NCBI RefSeq assembly: GCF_044810985.1
Contig: NZ_CP085242.1
Span: forward strand, 2,914,001-2,978,000
DNA: 64,000 bases
From: Marinospirillum sp031581385
GTDB lineage: Bacteria; Pseudomonadota; Gammaproteobacteria; Pseudomonadales; Halomonadaceae
Direction: 5' to 3'
Of this stretch, positions 56,506-64,000 are shown one piece after another (the stretch's first letter is position 1; each line of letters begins with the position of its first letter). The position numbers were made by a program, and so were the translations under genes. Below the pieces are notes generated by a model that was not told where the DNA came from, made no database searches, and saw only the letters and a list, made by a program, of their open reading frames with translations.

Positions 56506-58161
56506 TCATTGGAGGCTGGGGCCTCCAGTGCCTAGGCTTTCCAGCTGGAACTGGTTGAATTCACCGGGCGTACTGAGCAGGCGCACCAGTTTGGCGCGCT
56601 GCTTGCCCTGCTGGGCGGTGATGTCCACTTTTTGACCTTCACGAAAGGGCAGGAGGGGAGTGATGACGCTTGCCGGGGTTCCCAGCACCTTGAGTTCAGG
56701 CACCAGAAATCCGGGCATATAGCCGACCGGATCCCCCATTTTGATGATGGGTTTGATGGCACAAGGCTGCATACGGCTGGGTAAAAGTTCTGCGCCCAGC
56801 TGGTAGCCTTCCGGTGCCTGGCGAACCCAGCGGATTACTGCAGGCTGCCAGGGATCGGTTGGCTTTTCTTTTAATGCGATCAACTCACCGGTGGCCAGGC
56901 TTTTGGGGGCTTCTCCTGGCCAAGAAAGGCAGTAGCCGGTGGCGCTGGTATTGACCTGATTCAAAAGGTGGGTCGGGTAGCGTTTATCCAGTTCCTCATC
57001 AAGGGAAGTGCTCAGATGGGTGGTTTCCATGTCCACCAATTGAACCTGGCCGGTGCTTTTGTTTTCAGCGGCATCATGTGCAGCCGACCAGGGATCATCC
57101 GAATGGATTTCCTGCAGAAACGGGTTGCTTCGGGTTTGAACGCTTAGATTTCCGCCTGCGGCCAGCTGTTCAAAAGGTTTTTTGCCGCTTAAGTGAAAAT
57201 GCACACTGCGTAGACCCAGAACCAGCTTGATGGTGCCGGTGGCTTCCAATCGTGGGGCATTCCTTTCCGAGGCTTCACTCAGAAGTGCCAGCAGGTGCTG
57301 GAGCAAACGGTTGCTGAAAGGTGAGTGCTCTTTCTCCAGCTGACGGGCCAGTTCATCGCTGACCTGGCGGGTATTCAAGCCAAAGTCCTGTTCACTGTTG
57401 ACCCTGTTGTCGGCCTGGCTGCGCTGGGGTAGAAAGTCACGGCTGGCCAGTACCTGAAACTGTGCATCTGGGGAGTTGGCAGCAGTCAGTAGCAGTAATT
57501 GACCCCACTCACCCAGATGGGGGTAGAGGAGTGCGACTTCATCACTCCTCAGGTTTTCGGCTTGAATGATGCCGAGCAATAAAGCCTGGTGATAAGCCTG
57601 CTCGCAGTTGTGGGGAGCCTGGTCTTGCTGCACCTCCCGATGTTGCAGTTTGCTCTGGCAGGCCAAACGGTAGAGCAGGTAGAGTTCACGCCAGATTTTT
57701 TCGGGGGCAGTGACGCTGAAGCGACAAGAGCGGGTGATCAGTGCTCCGGTATGGGTCAGGGCATAGAAAAGAGCTTCCAGCAGTGATGGCCCCAGAATAG
57801 CGGTTGGTAGTTGGCTGCGCTGGTTCAACAGATCGTTCAGGGTTCTTTTGTAGCCCTGGCTGAGTTGTTTTTCCAGAAGCTGGGCTGCCTCACCCTCTCC
57901 TGCCAGGTGGTGCCCCTGATCCAGTTCTTTACAGACCTGGTTCACCTTCCTGGCAATGATTTTGAGCCACTCCAGACGTCTGGGTGGGGGAAAATGCAGT
58001 TGGTTGAATTCATCCAGCAACTGGCTGAGTTTTTCCTGGCTGGCCAGTGGGTGGGCCAGTGGCAGTTTCTGCAACCAGGCTTCCAGGGCATCTTTGCGTG
58101 TTGCGCAGCTCTCCAACTGATCGCGGCAAAGCTCAGGAAAATCCAGAGGCAGCAAACTCAT
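56506..58161 (-). CDS. Uncharacterised 551-residue protein, possible PilZ-like C-terminus
   Basis: The N-terminal 330 residues are helical with many Leu, Gln and His (LQKLPLAHPLASQEKLSQLLDEFNQL, FSNRLLQHLLALLSEASERN). The C-terminal third (from about residue 400: CLSWPGEAPKSLATGELIALK, VIRWVRQAPEGYQLGAELL) looks like a beta-barrel of PilZ type. This layout resembles large c-di-GMP-receptor-like proteins of pseudomonads such as FimW, but the classical PilZ RxxxR...DxSxxG is not obvious, so binding of c-di-GMP is only a suggestion. It is 19 bases downstream of epmB on the same strand. Confidence 0.55.
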   Translation of the reverse strand: MSLLPLDFPELCRDQLESCATRKDALEAWLQKLPLAHPLASQEKLSQLLDEFNQLHFPPPRRLEWLKIIARKVNQVCKELDQGHHLAGEGEAAQLLEKQLSQGYKRTLNDLLNQRSQLPTAILGPSLLEALFYALTHTGALITRSCRFSVTAPEKIWRELYLLYRLACQSKLQHREVQQDQAPHNCEQAYHQALLLGIIQAENLRSDEVALLYPHLGEWGQLLLLTAANSPDAQFQVLASRDFLPQRSQADNRVNSEQDFGLNTRQVSDELARQLEKEHSPFSNRLLQHLLALLSEASERNAPRLEATGTIKLVLGLRSVHFHLSGKKPFEQLAAGGNLSVQTRSNPFLQEIHSDDPWSAAHDAAENKSTGQVQLVDMETTHLSTSLDEELDKRYPTHLLNQVNTSATGYCLSWPGEAPKSLATGELIALKEKPTDPWQPAVIRWVRQAPEGYQLGAELLPSRMQPCAIKPIIKMGDPVGYMPGFLVPELKVLGTPASVITPLLPFREGQKVDITAQQGKQRAKLVRLLSTPGEFNQFQLESLGTGGPSLQ

Positions 58162-58180
58162 AACTTATCTCTTCTCTTGT

Positions 58181-59230
58181 TTACCATCCCAGTGGTGTTT
58201 TGCTGGGTTGATCAGAATATTCACGAACCAGCTTCGGCACCAGATAGCCGGGGAGGCTGGCCAGTAATTGGGCATAGAGGTTTTTGGCCTGGGTATCATC
58301 CGTGGCAAAGTGAGCGGCTCCCTCTATCGGATCAAAAGCGTGTAGATAGTAAGGTAAAACATCGGCAGCAAACAGCTTTTCTGAAAGCTCAGCCAGGATT
58401 TCCGGCCGATCATTGATTCCCCGCAGCAACACGCTTTGGTTGAATAGAGTAATGCCTGCAGAGGTGAGTTGTCCAAGAGCTGTTGTTAATTCGTTGTTAA
58501 TCTCCTGCGGGTGGTTGATGTGCAACACCAGGATGACTTTCAGGCGCGTGGCCTGCAACCAGTGCAAAAGTGGAGCATCGACTCGTGAAGGCAGAACCAC
58601 TGGCAGGCGGGTATGGATCCGCAATCGCTGAATTTGAGGCAGCGCTTGCAACTGGGTAACGATTTCCTGCAAGCGCCGATCGGGTGTGGCCAGAGGATCA
58701 CCCCCCGAGAAGATGATTTCATTGATCTTTGGATGGGCTTTCAGGTAATCAAGAATGGCCTGCAAGGCTCCAGCGCCCAGGCTGTTGTCGGCATAAGGAA
58801 AATGACGGCGGAAACAATAACGGCAGTTGATAGCACAAGCGCCTGATAGAGTCAGCAAAACCCGTGACTCATATTTGTGAATCAACCCTGGCAAGGGATT
58901 GAAGCGGGCCTCCTGCAGGGGGTCCGTCACAAAACCCGGCTGCTCAAGGCTTTCATCCGGGCTGGGCAGAACCTGAAGCAACAAGGGATCTTGCGGATTG
59001 CCTTTTTGCATACGTTTTACAAAAGAGCGGGGCACCAGGGTCTTGAAAAGACGATCCCCGGTTTGTAACCCTGGGGTTTGTCCGCGCAACTCTTGCGGGT
59101 TCAGGCCCAATTCCCGGCAGAGTTCCAGAGGGTCGCGAATGGCTTGGCGCAATTCAGTCACCCACAACGGGGATGTTTCGGGTTTTTCCACGAGAGCTAA
59201 GTGGTTACTGGCCTGGGTTTTGGGTATCAT
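58181..59230 (-). CDS. epmB: EpmB, EF-P lysine 2,3-aminomutase
   Basis: A 349-residue radical SAM enzyme that turns (S)-alpha-lysine into (R)-beta-lysine for elongation factor P. The cluster motif is CAINCRYCFRRHFPY (CxxxCxxC), followed by EIIFSGGDPLATPD, RIHTRLPVVLPSR, LFNQSVLLRGIND and the C-terminal YYLHAFDPIEGAAHF. It matches E. coli EpmB in size. It is divergent from efp and epmA across 48 bases, so the whole system is together. EpmC (hydroxylase) is not in the window. Confidence 0.95.
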   Translation of the reverse strand: MIPKTQASNHLALVEKPETSPLWVTELRQAIRDPLELCRELGLNPQELRGQTPGLQTGDRLFKTLVPRSFVKRMQKGNPQDPLLLQVLPSPDESLEQPGFVTDPLQEARFNPLPGLIHKYESRVLLTLSGACAINCRYCFRRHFPYADNSLGAGALQAILDYLKAHPKINEIIFSGGDPLATPDRRLQEIVTQLQALPQIQRLRIHTRLPVVLPSRVDAPLLHWLQATRLKVILVLHINHPQEINNELTTALGQLTSAGITLFNQSVLLRGINDRPEILAELSEKLFAADVLPYYLHAFDPIEGAAHFATDDTQAKNLYAQLLASLPGYLVPKLVREYSDQPSKTPLGW

Positions 59231-59278
59231 TGGCGACCGGATTTTTTATGTTTTAGGATCATTACAGAGAAGATAACT

Positions 59279-59845
59279 ATGGCGAACGTTGCAACCAACG
59301 AATTCAAGGGCGGTCTGAAATTCATGCTGGATGGCGACCCCTGTTCCATGATTGATATAGAGCATATCAAACCTGGCAAGGGTCAGGCATTCACTCGTGT
59401 AAAATACCGCAATCTGATGAGCGGCCGGGTTGGTGAAAAAACCTTCAAGTCCGGCGAAAACGTGGAAGTGGCGGACGTCATGGAAATTGATATGGAATTC
59501 CTGTATTCCGATGACGAATTCTGGCACTTCATGAAAACCGATGGTTCTTTTGAACAATTGGGTGCCGATGCCCGAGCCATGGGGGATACCACCAAATGGC
59601 TGAAAGAACAGGAAGCCTACACAGTGACCCTGTATAACGGCGCGCCCATCAGTGTGACGCCACCTAACTTTATTGAGCTGGAAGTCACCGAAACCGATCC
59701 CGGCCTGAAGGGGGATACTGCCCAGGGCGGCTCCAAACCGGCGACCCTGACCACAGGTGCTGTGGTTCGCGTGCCCCTGTTTATCAATGAAGGTGAAAAA
59801 CTGAAAATTGATACCCGCACCGGCGAATACGTCAGCCGCGCCTGA
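59279..59845 (+). CDS. efp: Elongation factor P
   Basis: A 188-residue EF-P, helping ribosomes at polyproline stretches. The loop GDPCSMIDIEHIKPGKGQAF includes the Lys (KPGKGQ) that receives beta-lysine, and the C-terminal domain ends VRVPLFINEGEKLKIDTRTGEYVSRA as in E. coli. ATG 59279 is the family start. The longer frame from 59201 reads through the epmB promoter region and is dismissed. epmA follows after 10 bases. Confidence 0.97.
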   Translation: MANVATNEFKGGLKFMLDGDPCSMIDIEHIKPGKGQAFTRVKYRNLMSGRVGEKTFKSGENVEVADVMEIDMEFLYSDDEFWHFMKTDGSFEQLGADARAMGDTTKWLKEQEAYTVTLYNGAPISVTPPNFIELEVTETDPGLKGDTAQGGSKPATLTTGAVVRVPLFINEGEKLKIDTRTGEYVSRA

Positions 59846-59855
59846 TTTTCATCTT

Positions 59856-60815
59856 ATGAACTGGCAACCTGGCAGCGGGCTGGCTCAAATGCAGGAGCGC
59901 GCTCGACTGCTGGCGGCGACCCGCCTTTTTTTTGCCGAGCGGGAGGTGCTGGAAGTCAGCACACCTGTACTGGCCACTGCCGGTGCCACCGACCCCTGGC
60001 TGGACTCCTTTACCACCCAGTTGCAAGGGCAAGCTCGGCCACAAACCCTCTACCTGCAAACCTCCCCGGAATTTTTCATGAAACGCCTGCTGGCAGCAGG
60101 CAGTGGGCCGATTTATCAACTGGGCCCCTGTTTTCGTAATGGTGAGTCCAGTTGGCGGCACAACCCTGAATTCTGGATGCTGGAATGGTATCGGCCCCAG
60201 TGGACTCTGGCTGAACTTCAGCAGGAAACCCGCGAACTGGTCGATGCGCTGCTGGGCGCTGAAGACTATCAGCAATTGACTTACAAACAGGCTTTTCTTG
60301 AATGGACGGGCCTGCATCCTTTTGCCGCCAGTCTGGAAGAGCTGCGTACAGCCAGCCATCTGTGTTCAAGTATTGATGCGGACTTGCTGGACAGAGATGG
60401 CTGCCTGGATCTTTTGATCAGCCACCGGATTGAACCGGCATTAAAGGCCCAGGGGCGGGTATTCCTGACGGACTTCCCGGCCAGCCAGGCGGCCCTGGCG
60501 GAAGTGGCTGAAGATGAAGAAGGCTACCCGGTGGCCCGGCGCTTCGAGTTGTATGTTCAGGGCATTGAGCTGGCCAATGCCTACCAGGAACTCACCTCGG
60601 CTGAAGAACAGGCCCGACGTTTTGCTGAGGATAACCGCCAGCGTCGGGAACTGGGCCGGGAAGAAGTGGCAGTGGATGCAAGACTCCTCGCGGCACTGCA
60701 AGCGGGATTGCCCCCCTGCAGTGGCATAGCCCTGGGATTTGATCGCCTGGTCATGCTGGCCTGCGGCGCGGACAGCCTGGACCAGATACAGGCGTTTAGT
60801 GTGGGGCGCTGCTGA
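59856..60815 (+). CDS. epmA: EpmA, EF-P lysyl-lysine ligase (GenX/PoxA)
   Basis: A 319-residue class II lysyl-tRNA-synthetase-like enzyme lacking an anticodon domain. Visible are REVLEVSTPVLATAGATDPWLDSF, LQTSPEFFMKRLLAAGSGPIYQLGPCFRNGE (motif 2), FWMLEWYRP and GIALGFDRLVMLACG (motif 3). It attaches (R)-beta-lysine to EF-P Lys34. ATG 59856 gives the expected length; the longer frame overlaps efp. It is in one unit with efp. It ends beside a REP cluster. Confidence 0.95.
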   Translation: MNWQPGSGLAQMQERARLLAATRLFFAEREVLEVSTPVLATAGATDPWLDSFTTQLQGQARPQTLYLQTSPEFFMKRLLAAGSGPIYQLGPCFRNGESSWRHNPEFWMLEWYRPQWTLAELQQETRELVDALLGAEDYQQLTYKQAFLEWTGLHPFAASLEELRTASHLCSSIDADLLDRDGCLDLLISHRIEPALKAQGRVFLTDFPASQAALAEVAEDEEGYPVARRFELYVQGIELANAYQELTSAEEQARRFAEDNRQRRELGREEVAVDARLLAALQAGLPPCSGIALGFDRLVMLACGADSLDQIQAFSVGRC

Positions 60816-60822
60816 AATGCAT

Positions 60823-61000
60823 GGTAGGAGCTCGCTCCGCGAGCGAAAACCTGATCGCGCACGGAGTGCGCTCCCACAGCACAACCACAGCACAACCACA
60901 GGCTCTGAAGGTAGGGTGTAGGAGCTCGCTCCGCGAGCGATATCGGGTGGGAGCGCACTCCGTGCGCGATATCTTATCGTCCACGGAGTGGACTCCTACA
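60823..61000. repeat. REP-like repeat cluster between epmA and RND gene
   Basis: At least five palindromic units: GTAGGAGCTCGCTCCGCGAG at 60824 and again at 60919, GATCGCGCACGGAGTGCGCTC at 60853 in the other direction, GTGGGAGCGCACTCCGTGCG at 60948 and a final unit to 61000. The last two match the unit at 51955-52012. An 11-base direct repeat (CACAGCACAAC, two and a half copies) lies at 60875-60901. The cluster fills the space between two convergent genes. Confidence 0.88.
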
Positions 61001-61007
61001 AAGATTC

Positions 61008-64000
61008 CTAAGAGTTTCCTTCCTGCTGATAGGCCTGGCGCTGCTCTTCTTCCAGCTTACGGCTGACGGCATCCGGTGAGCCGGTGTGTCGAGCCAATAG
61101 GTTGTAGGTCAGGGGTACCACCACCAGGGTCAGCAGGGTGGCGAGGGCAACCCCGGAGAAAACCACTACACCAATGGCCTGGCGGCTTTCAGCACCGGCA
61201 CCGGAGGCCAGCAGCAGGGGCAGAGTGCCGATCAGGGTGGTCATGGCCGTCATCAGGATGGGTCTCAGGCGCCGACGTGACGCTTCGATCACGGCACTGC
61301 CGAATTCCAGCCCCTGATCCCTGAGCTGGTTGGCAAACTCCACAATCAGGATGCCGTTCTTGGCCGAAAGGCCGATCAGCATGATCATGGCCAGTTGGGT
61401 GTAGATATTGATGGTTTCGCCGGTCCACCAGAGTCCCAGCATGGCTCCGGCCAGCCCCAGGGGGACGGTCAGCAGTACCACAAAGGGATGCACAAAGCTT
61501 TCAAACTGGGCAGCCAGCACCAGATAGACAATCACCAGGGCCATGAGAAAGACCAGCTCTATTGCGGCCGAGCTGTCACGGTACTCGCGAGACTCCCCCT
61601 TGTAGTCAACCACAGCATATTCGGGAAGCAGTTCAGCGGCCTGGGTGCCCAGGTATTCCAGGGCTTCACCCAGGGAGTAGCCCTCGGCTAGGGAACCGGA
61701 CAGGGTGATGGAACGGTTGCGGTTGTAATGCGGAAGCCGGGCGGCTTCACCCACTTCTTCAAAACTCACCAGATTGTCCAGGCGGATCAGTTGCTCGCTC
61801 TTGTCGGAGCTGACCAGCAGTTTGCCCAGATCGTCCACTTCCAAAAGGCTGCTGGGTTGGCCGACCAGCCAGACATCGTATTCGCGTCCACGTTCAGCAA
61901 AACGGGTGATGGCACGCCCGCCCAGCATGACTTCCAGGGTTTCCCCGATCCGCTGTGCGGAAACACCCAGTTGGGCTGCTCTTTCCCGGTCGATGCTGGC
62001 GCGCAGTTGCGGTTGGGTCTGGCTGAAATCGGTTTCCAGATCGACCAGACCGGGGTTGTCTTCGGCTGCTTCCTGCAGGGTGCGAGTCCATTCCAGAATT
62101 TCATCATAGTCGCTGCCGCCCAGGACAAATTCCACAGGAGTCCCGCCACTGCCCCCCAGCGGTGAACGAACCCTGGGGAAGATGGTGACATCGGGGATGT
62201 CGGCCACGCTCTGGCGAATCTCCTGCAGGACATCAAACACCGAATCGGGTCTTTCCTTCCAGGGTTTGAGGCTGAGAATCAAAAAGCCGGAATTATCCCC
62301 CTGGGTGGACCAGCCGGGAGAGCGCAGGGTGATGTTGTTCAGGTTGGGGCCATCCAGTAACGGCATCAGGCGCTCTTCCACCATTTCCATGGAAGCTTTC
62401 ATGCGTTCAGCACTGGAGCCTTCCTGGCCACGAACAAAAACAAACACCGAACCGGTATCTTCCTGGGGAGCATAGGCTTTGGGTAACTGGGTAAAGCCCC
62501 ACCCAGTGGCACCCAGGGTCAGGGCAAGAAGGACCAGGGCCAGCCAGCGGTGTTTCAGCCCTTTATTCAGCAGCTTCTGATAACCCTTTTCGAGTCCGGT
62601 CAGCCCGCGGTGAATCAGGCGTTTGCGCTCGCCTCGGGTATGTGCCTTGAGTAGCTGAGAGCAGAGCACCGGGGATAGAGTCAGGGCAATCAGGCTGGAA
62701 AAAGCCACGGCAGCAGCCAGGGTCAGGGCATATTCGCGGAAAAACTGGCCGACGGTGCCTTCCAGAAAAATAATCGGCACAAAGGTGGCAATGAGCACGG
62801 TGGTGGTGGCCAGCACCGCAAAACCCACTTCCCGGATACCCACCCAAGCGGCCAGCAATGGGGGCTTGCCTTCATCCAGATGGCGGTGAATATTTTCCAG
62901 CACCACGATGGCATCATCCACGACCAGGCCGATCGCCAGCACCAGAGCCAGCAAGGTCATCAGGTTGATGGAAAAACCAAACAGGGCCAGACCGATAAAG
63001 GCCGCAATCAGGGAAACCGGCACCGTTACGGCAGGAATCAGGGTGGCCCGGGGGCTGCCCAGGAAAATGAAGATGACCAGAACCACCAAAACCATGGACA
63101 GGCCCAGAGTGAAGTAGACTTCATCTATGGCGCTCTGGATAAACAAAGAGGCATCGTAGGTGGTATCCAGAGTGGCTCCTTCCGGCAGGAAAGGCCGGAA
63201 GGCATCCAGTTCTTCGCGTACGGCTGCCACCACTTCCAGAGGGTTGGCCGTGGAAATGGGTTCTATGGCCAGACCGATGACATTGCGGCCATTGGAGCGG
63301 AACAGCTGGTTGGTTTCCTGGGCACCGGTGCTGACTTCGGCCACATCACCCAGGCGCAGGCTGTCACCATCCCGGGTGGCAATCACCAGGCGAGCAAACT
63401 CTTCCGGGGTGTTGTAGCCACGTTCCACCTGTATCTGCAGAGTGCGCTGAGGGCCTTCCAGTTCACCGCCGCGCACTTCCATGTTTTCCTGACGCAGGCT
63501 GTTGATGACATCGCTGGCCGTCAGTTGCCGGGCGTTCAGGGCCGCCGGGTTCAGCTCGACGCGCATGACGTATTTGCGCTCCCCAAGCAGGCGCACATTG
63601 CTGACCCCGGTGACCAGACTGAGGCGCTCCTGCAGGGTGCGTTCGGCATAGTCGGTCAGCTCAAGGCTGTCCATTTGTTCGCTGCCCAGAATGATGTAGA
63701 GCAGGGCATCGCCTCCACCCCCTCTTTTACGAACCTGGGGGGTACCGGCATCTTCCGGCAAATTGCGGCTGACCCGTGAGACGGCTTCGCGGACATCATT
63801 GGCGGCCGCATCCAGGTCACGGCTCTCGCTGAAAGTGATGACGATTCGGGAAACACCCCGGGCGGTGTTGGATTCAATGAATTCCACGCCTTCAATACCG
63901 GAAAGCTGGTCTTCAATCGGGTTGGTCACCTGCAGTTCCACCACTTCCGGCGAAGCCCCGTCAAAATAAGTCATGATGCTGACTTCAGGCTGGGTGACAT
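61008..64000 (-). CDS. RND multidrug efflux transporter (HAE1 family), N-terminus cut by window edge
   Basis: The frame is open to the right edge. Codons before the first internal Met read VTQPEVSI, so the start is beyond 64000 and about 30 residues are missing. The 997 residues seen include YPGASPEVVE-like YFDGASPEVVELQV, the proton-relay helix GLVVDDAIVVLENI with the Asp pair, GLSAKNGILIVEFA with the relay Lys, and two periplasmic porter/docking regions. It exports hydrophobic or amphiphilic drugs through a tripartite pump; an adaptor gene is expected upstream, outside the window. The tail is Glu/Gln-rich. Confidence 0.95.
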   Translation of the reverse strand, partial: VTQPEVSIMTYFDGASPEVVELQVTNPIEDQLSGIEGVEFIESNTARGVSRIVITFSESRDLDAAANDVREAVSRVSRNLPEDAGTPQVRKRGGGGDALLYIILGSEQMDSLELTDYAERTLQERLSLVTGVSNVRLLGERKYVMRVELNPAALNARQLTASDVINSLRQENMEVRGGELEGPQRTLQIQVERGYNTPEEFARLVIATRDGDSLRLGDVAEVSTGAQETNQLFRSNGRNVIGLAIEPISTANPLEVVAAVREELDAFRPFLPEGATLDTTYDASLFIQSAIDEVYFTLGLSMVLVVLVIFIFLGSPRATLIPAVTVPVSLIAAFIGLALFGFSINLMTLLALVLAIGLVVDDAIVVLENIHRHLDEGKPPLLAAWVGIREVGFAVLATTTVLIATFVPIIFLEGTVGQFFREYALTLAAAVAFSSLIALTLSPVLCSQLLKAHTRGERKRLIHRGLTGLEKGYQKLLNKGLKHRWLALVLLALTLGATGWGFTQLPKAYAPQEDTGSVFVFVRGQEGSSAERMKASMEMVEERLMPLLDGPNLNNITLRSPGWSTQGDNSGFLILSLKPWKERPDSVFDVLQEIRQSVADIPDVTIFPRVRSPLGGSGGTPVEFVLGGSDYDEILEWTRTLQEAAEDNPGLVDLETDFSQTQPQLRASIDRERAAQLGVSAQRIGETLEVMLGGRAITRFAERGREYDVWLVGQPSSLLEVDDLGKLLVSSDKSEQLIRLDNLVSFEEVGEAARLPHYNRNRSITLSGSLAEGYSLGEALEYLGTQAAELLPEYAVVDYKGESREYRDSSAAIELVFLMALVIVYLVLAAQFESFVHPFVVLLTVPLGLAGAMLGLWWTGETINIYTQLAMIMLIGLSAKNGILIVEFANQLRDQGLEFGSAVIEASRRRLRPILMTAMTTLIGTLPLLLASGAGAESRQAIGVVVFSGVALATLLTLVVVPLTYNLLARHTGSPDAVSRKLEEEQRQAYQQEGNS

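Noticed and set aside
60823..61000. CRISPR array suggested by repeated units
   Set aside because: Units are palindromic, alternate in direction, differ in length and have no regular spacers; they are REP-like.
62880..63779. 299-residue plus-strand open frame opposite the RND gene
   Set aside because: Composition is Gln/His/Gly-rich without motifs; the minus-strand RND protein is certain.

Overview
The window looks like a chromosomal segment of a motile, probably marine gammaproteobacterium of the Oceanospirillales kind. This is inferred from the gene content: a homoprotocatechuate pathway with TRAP uptake, polar-type flagellin genes with a glycosylation island, EpmA/EpmB modification of elongation factor P, Gram-negative porins and REP-like palindromes. 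No rRNA, tRNA, CRISPR array or intact insertion sequence was seen.

1-17163: catabolism of 4-hydroxyphenylacetate. A C2-type hydroxylase (cut by the left edge) makes homoprotocatechuate. HpaD cleaves the ring, HpaE oxidises the aldehyde, HpaF isomerises, HpaG1/HpaG2 (split here, fused in E. coli) decarboxylate and isomerise, HpaH hydrates, and HpaI releases pyruvate and succinic semialdehyde. There are two hpaD genes, two Bcr/CflA-like MFS carriers, an extra aldehyde dehydrogenase that may handle succinic semialdehyde, a complete TRAP transporter with a Usp protein, and the regulators HpaR (MarR) and HpaA (AraC). Three hpa promoters carry nearly the same 12-bp palindrome, TTAAyATrTTAA, a good candidate for the HpaR operator.

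17166-19499: tex. 19577-24985: late flagellar genes on the minus strand (FliT-like and FliS-like chaperones, two short flagellins, fliS, fliD, flaG) with two clear sigma-28 promoters and several intrinsic terminators.

25072-51819: a long minus-strand island for flagellin or surface glycosylation. A near-complete legionaminic-acid-type set (LegB, LegC, NeuC/LegG, NeuB/LegI, NeuD/LegH, PtmE) runs by 4-8 base overlaps into a second NeuB/SpsE-type synthase with an SpsF-type cytidylyltransferase, a radical SAM/SPASM protein, two glycosyltransferases, a HAD protein and an unknown protein. Upstream lies a different module: an SDR, a DegT aminotransferase, a DmpG-like pyruvate aldolase fused to a GPG-motif domain, a KdsB-like cytidylyltransferase, RmlA, a wrecked second DegT gene, an ATP-grasp/SDR fusion and an AT-rich 501-residue unknown. 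I read this as a possible undescribed route to a CMP-activated ulosonic acid in which an aldolase replaces NeuB. FliB (flagellin lysine methylase) and an RmlB-like dehydratase close the island.

51912-64000: REP-like repeats, an orphan arsR, a pirin, two porins (the first behind a striking Pho box), a Rieske ferredoxin, a 551-residue unknown, epmB divergent from efp-epmA, another REP cluster and an RND pump cut by the right edge.
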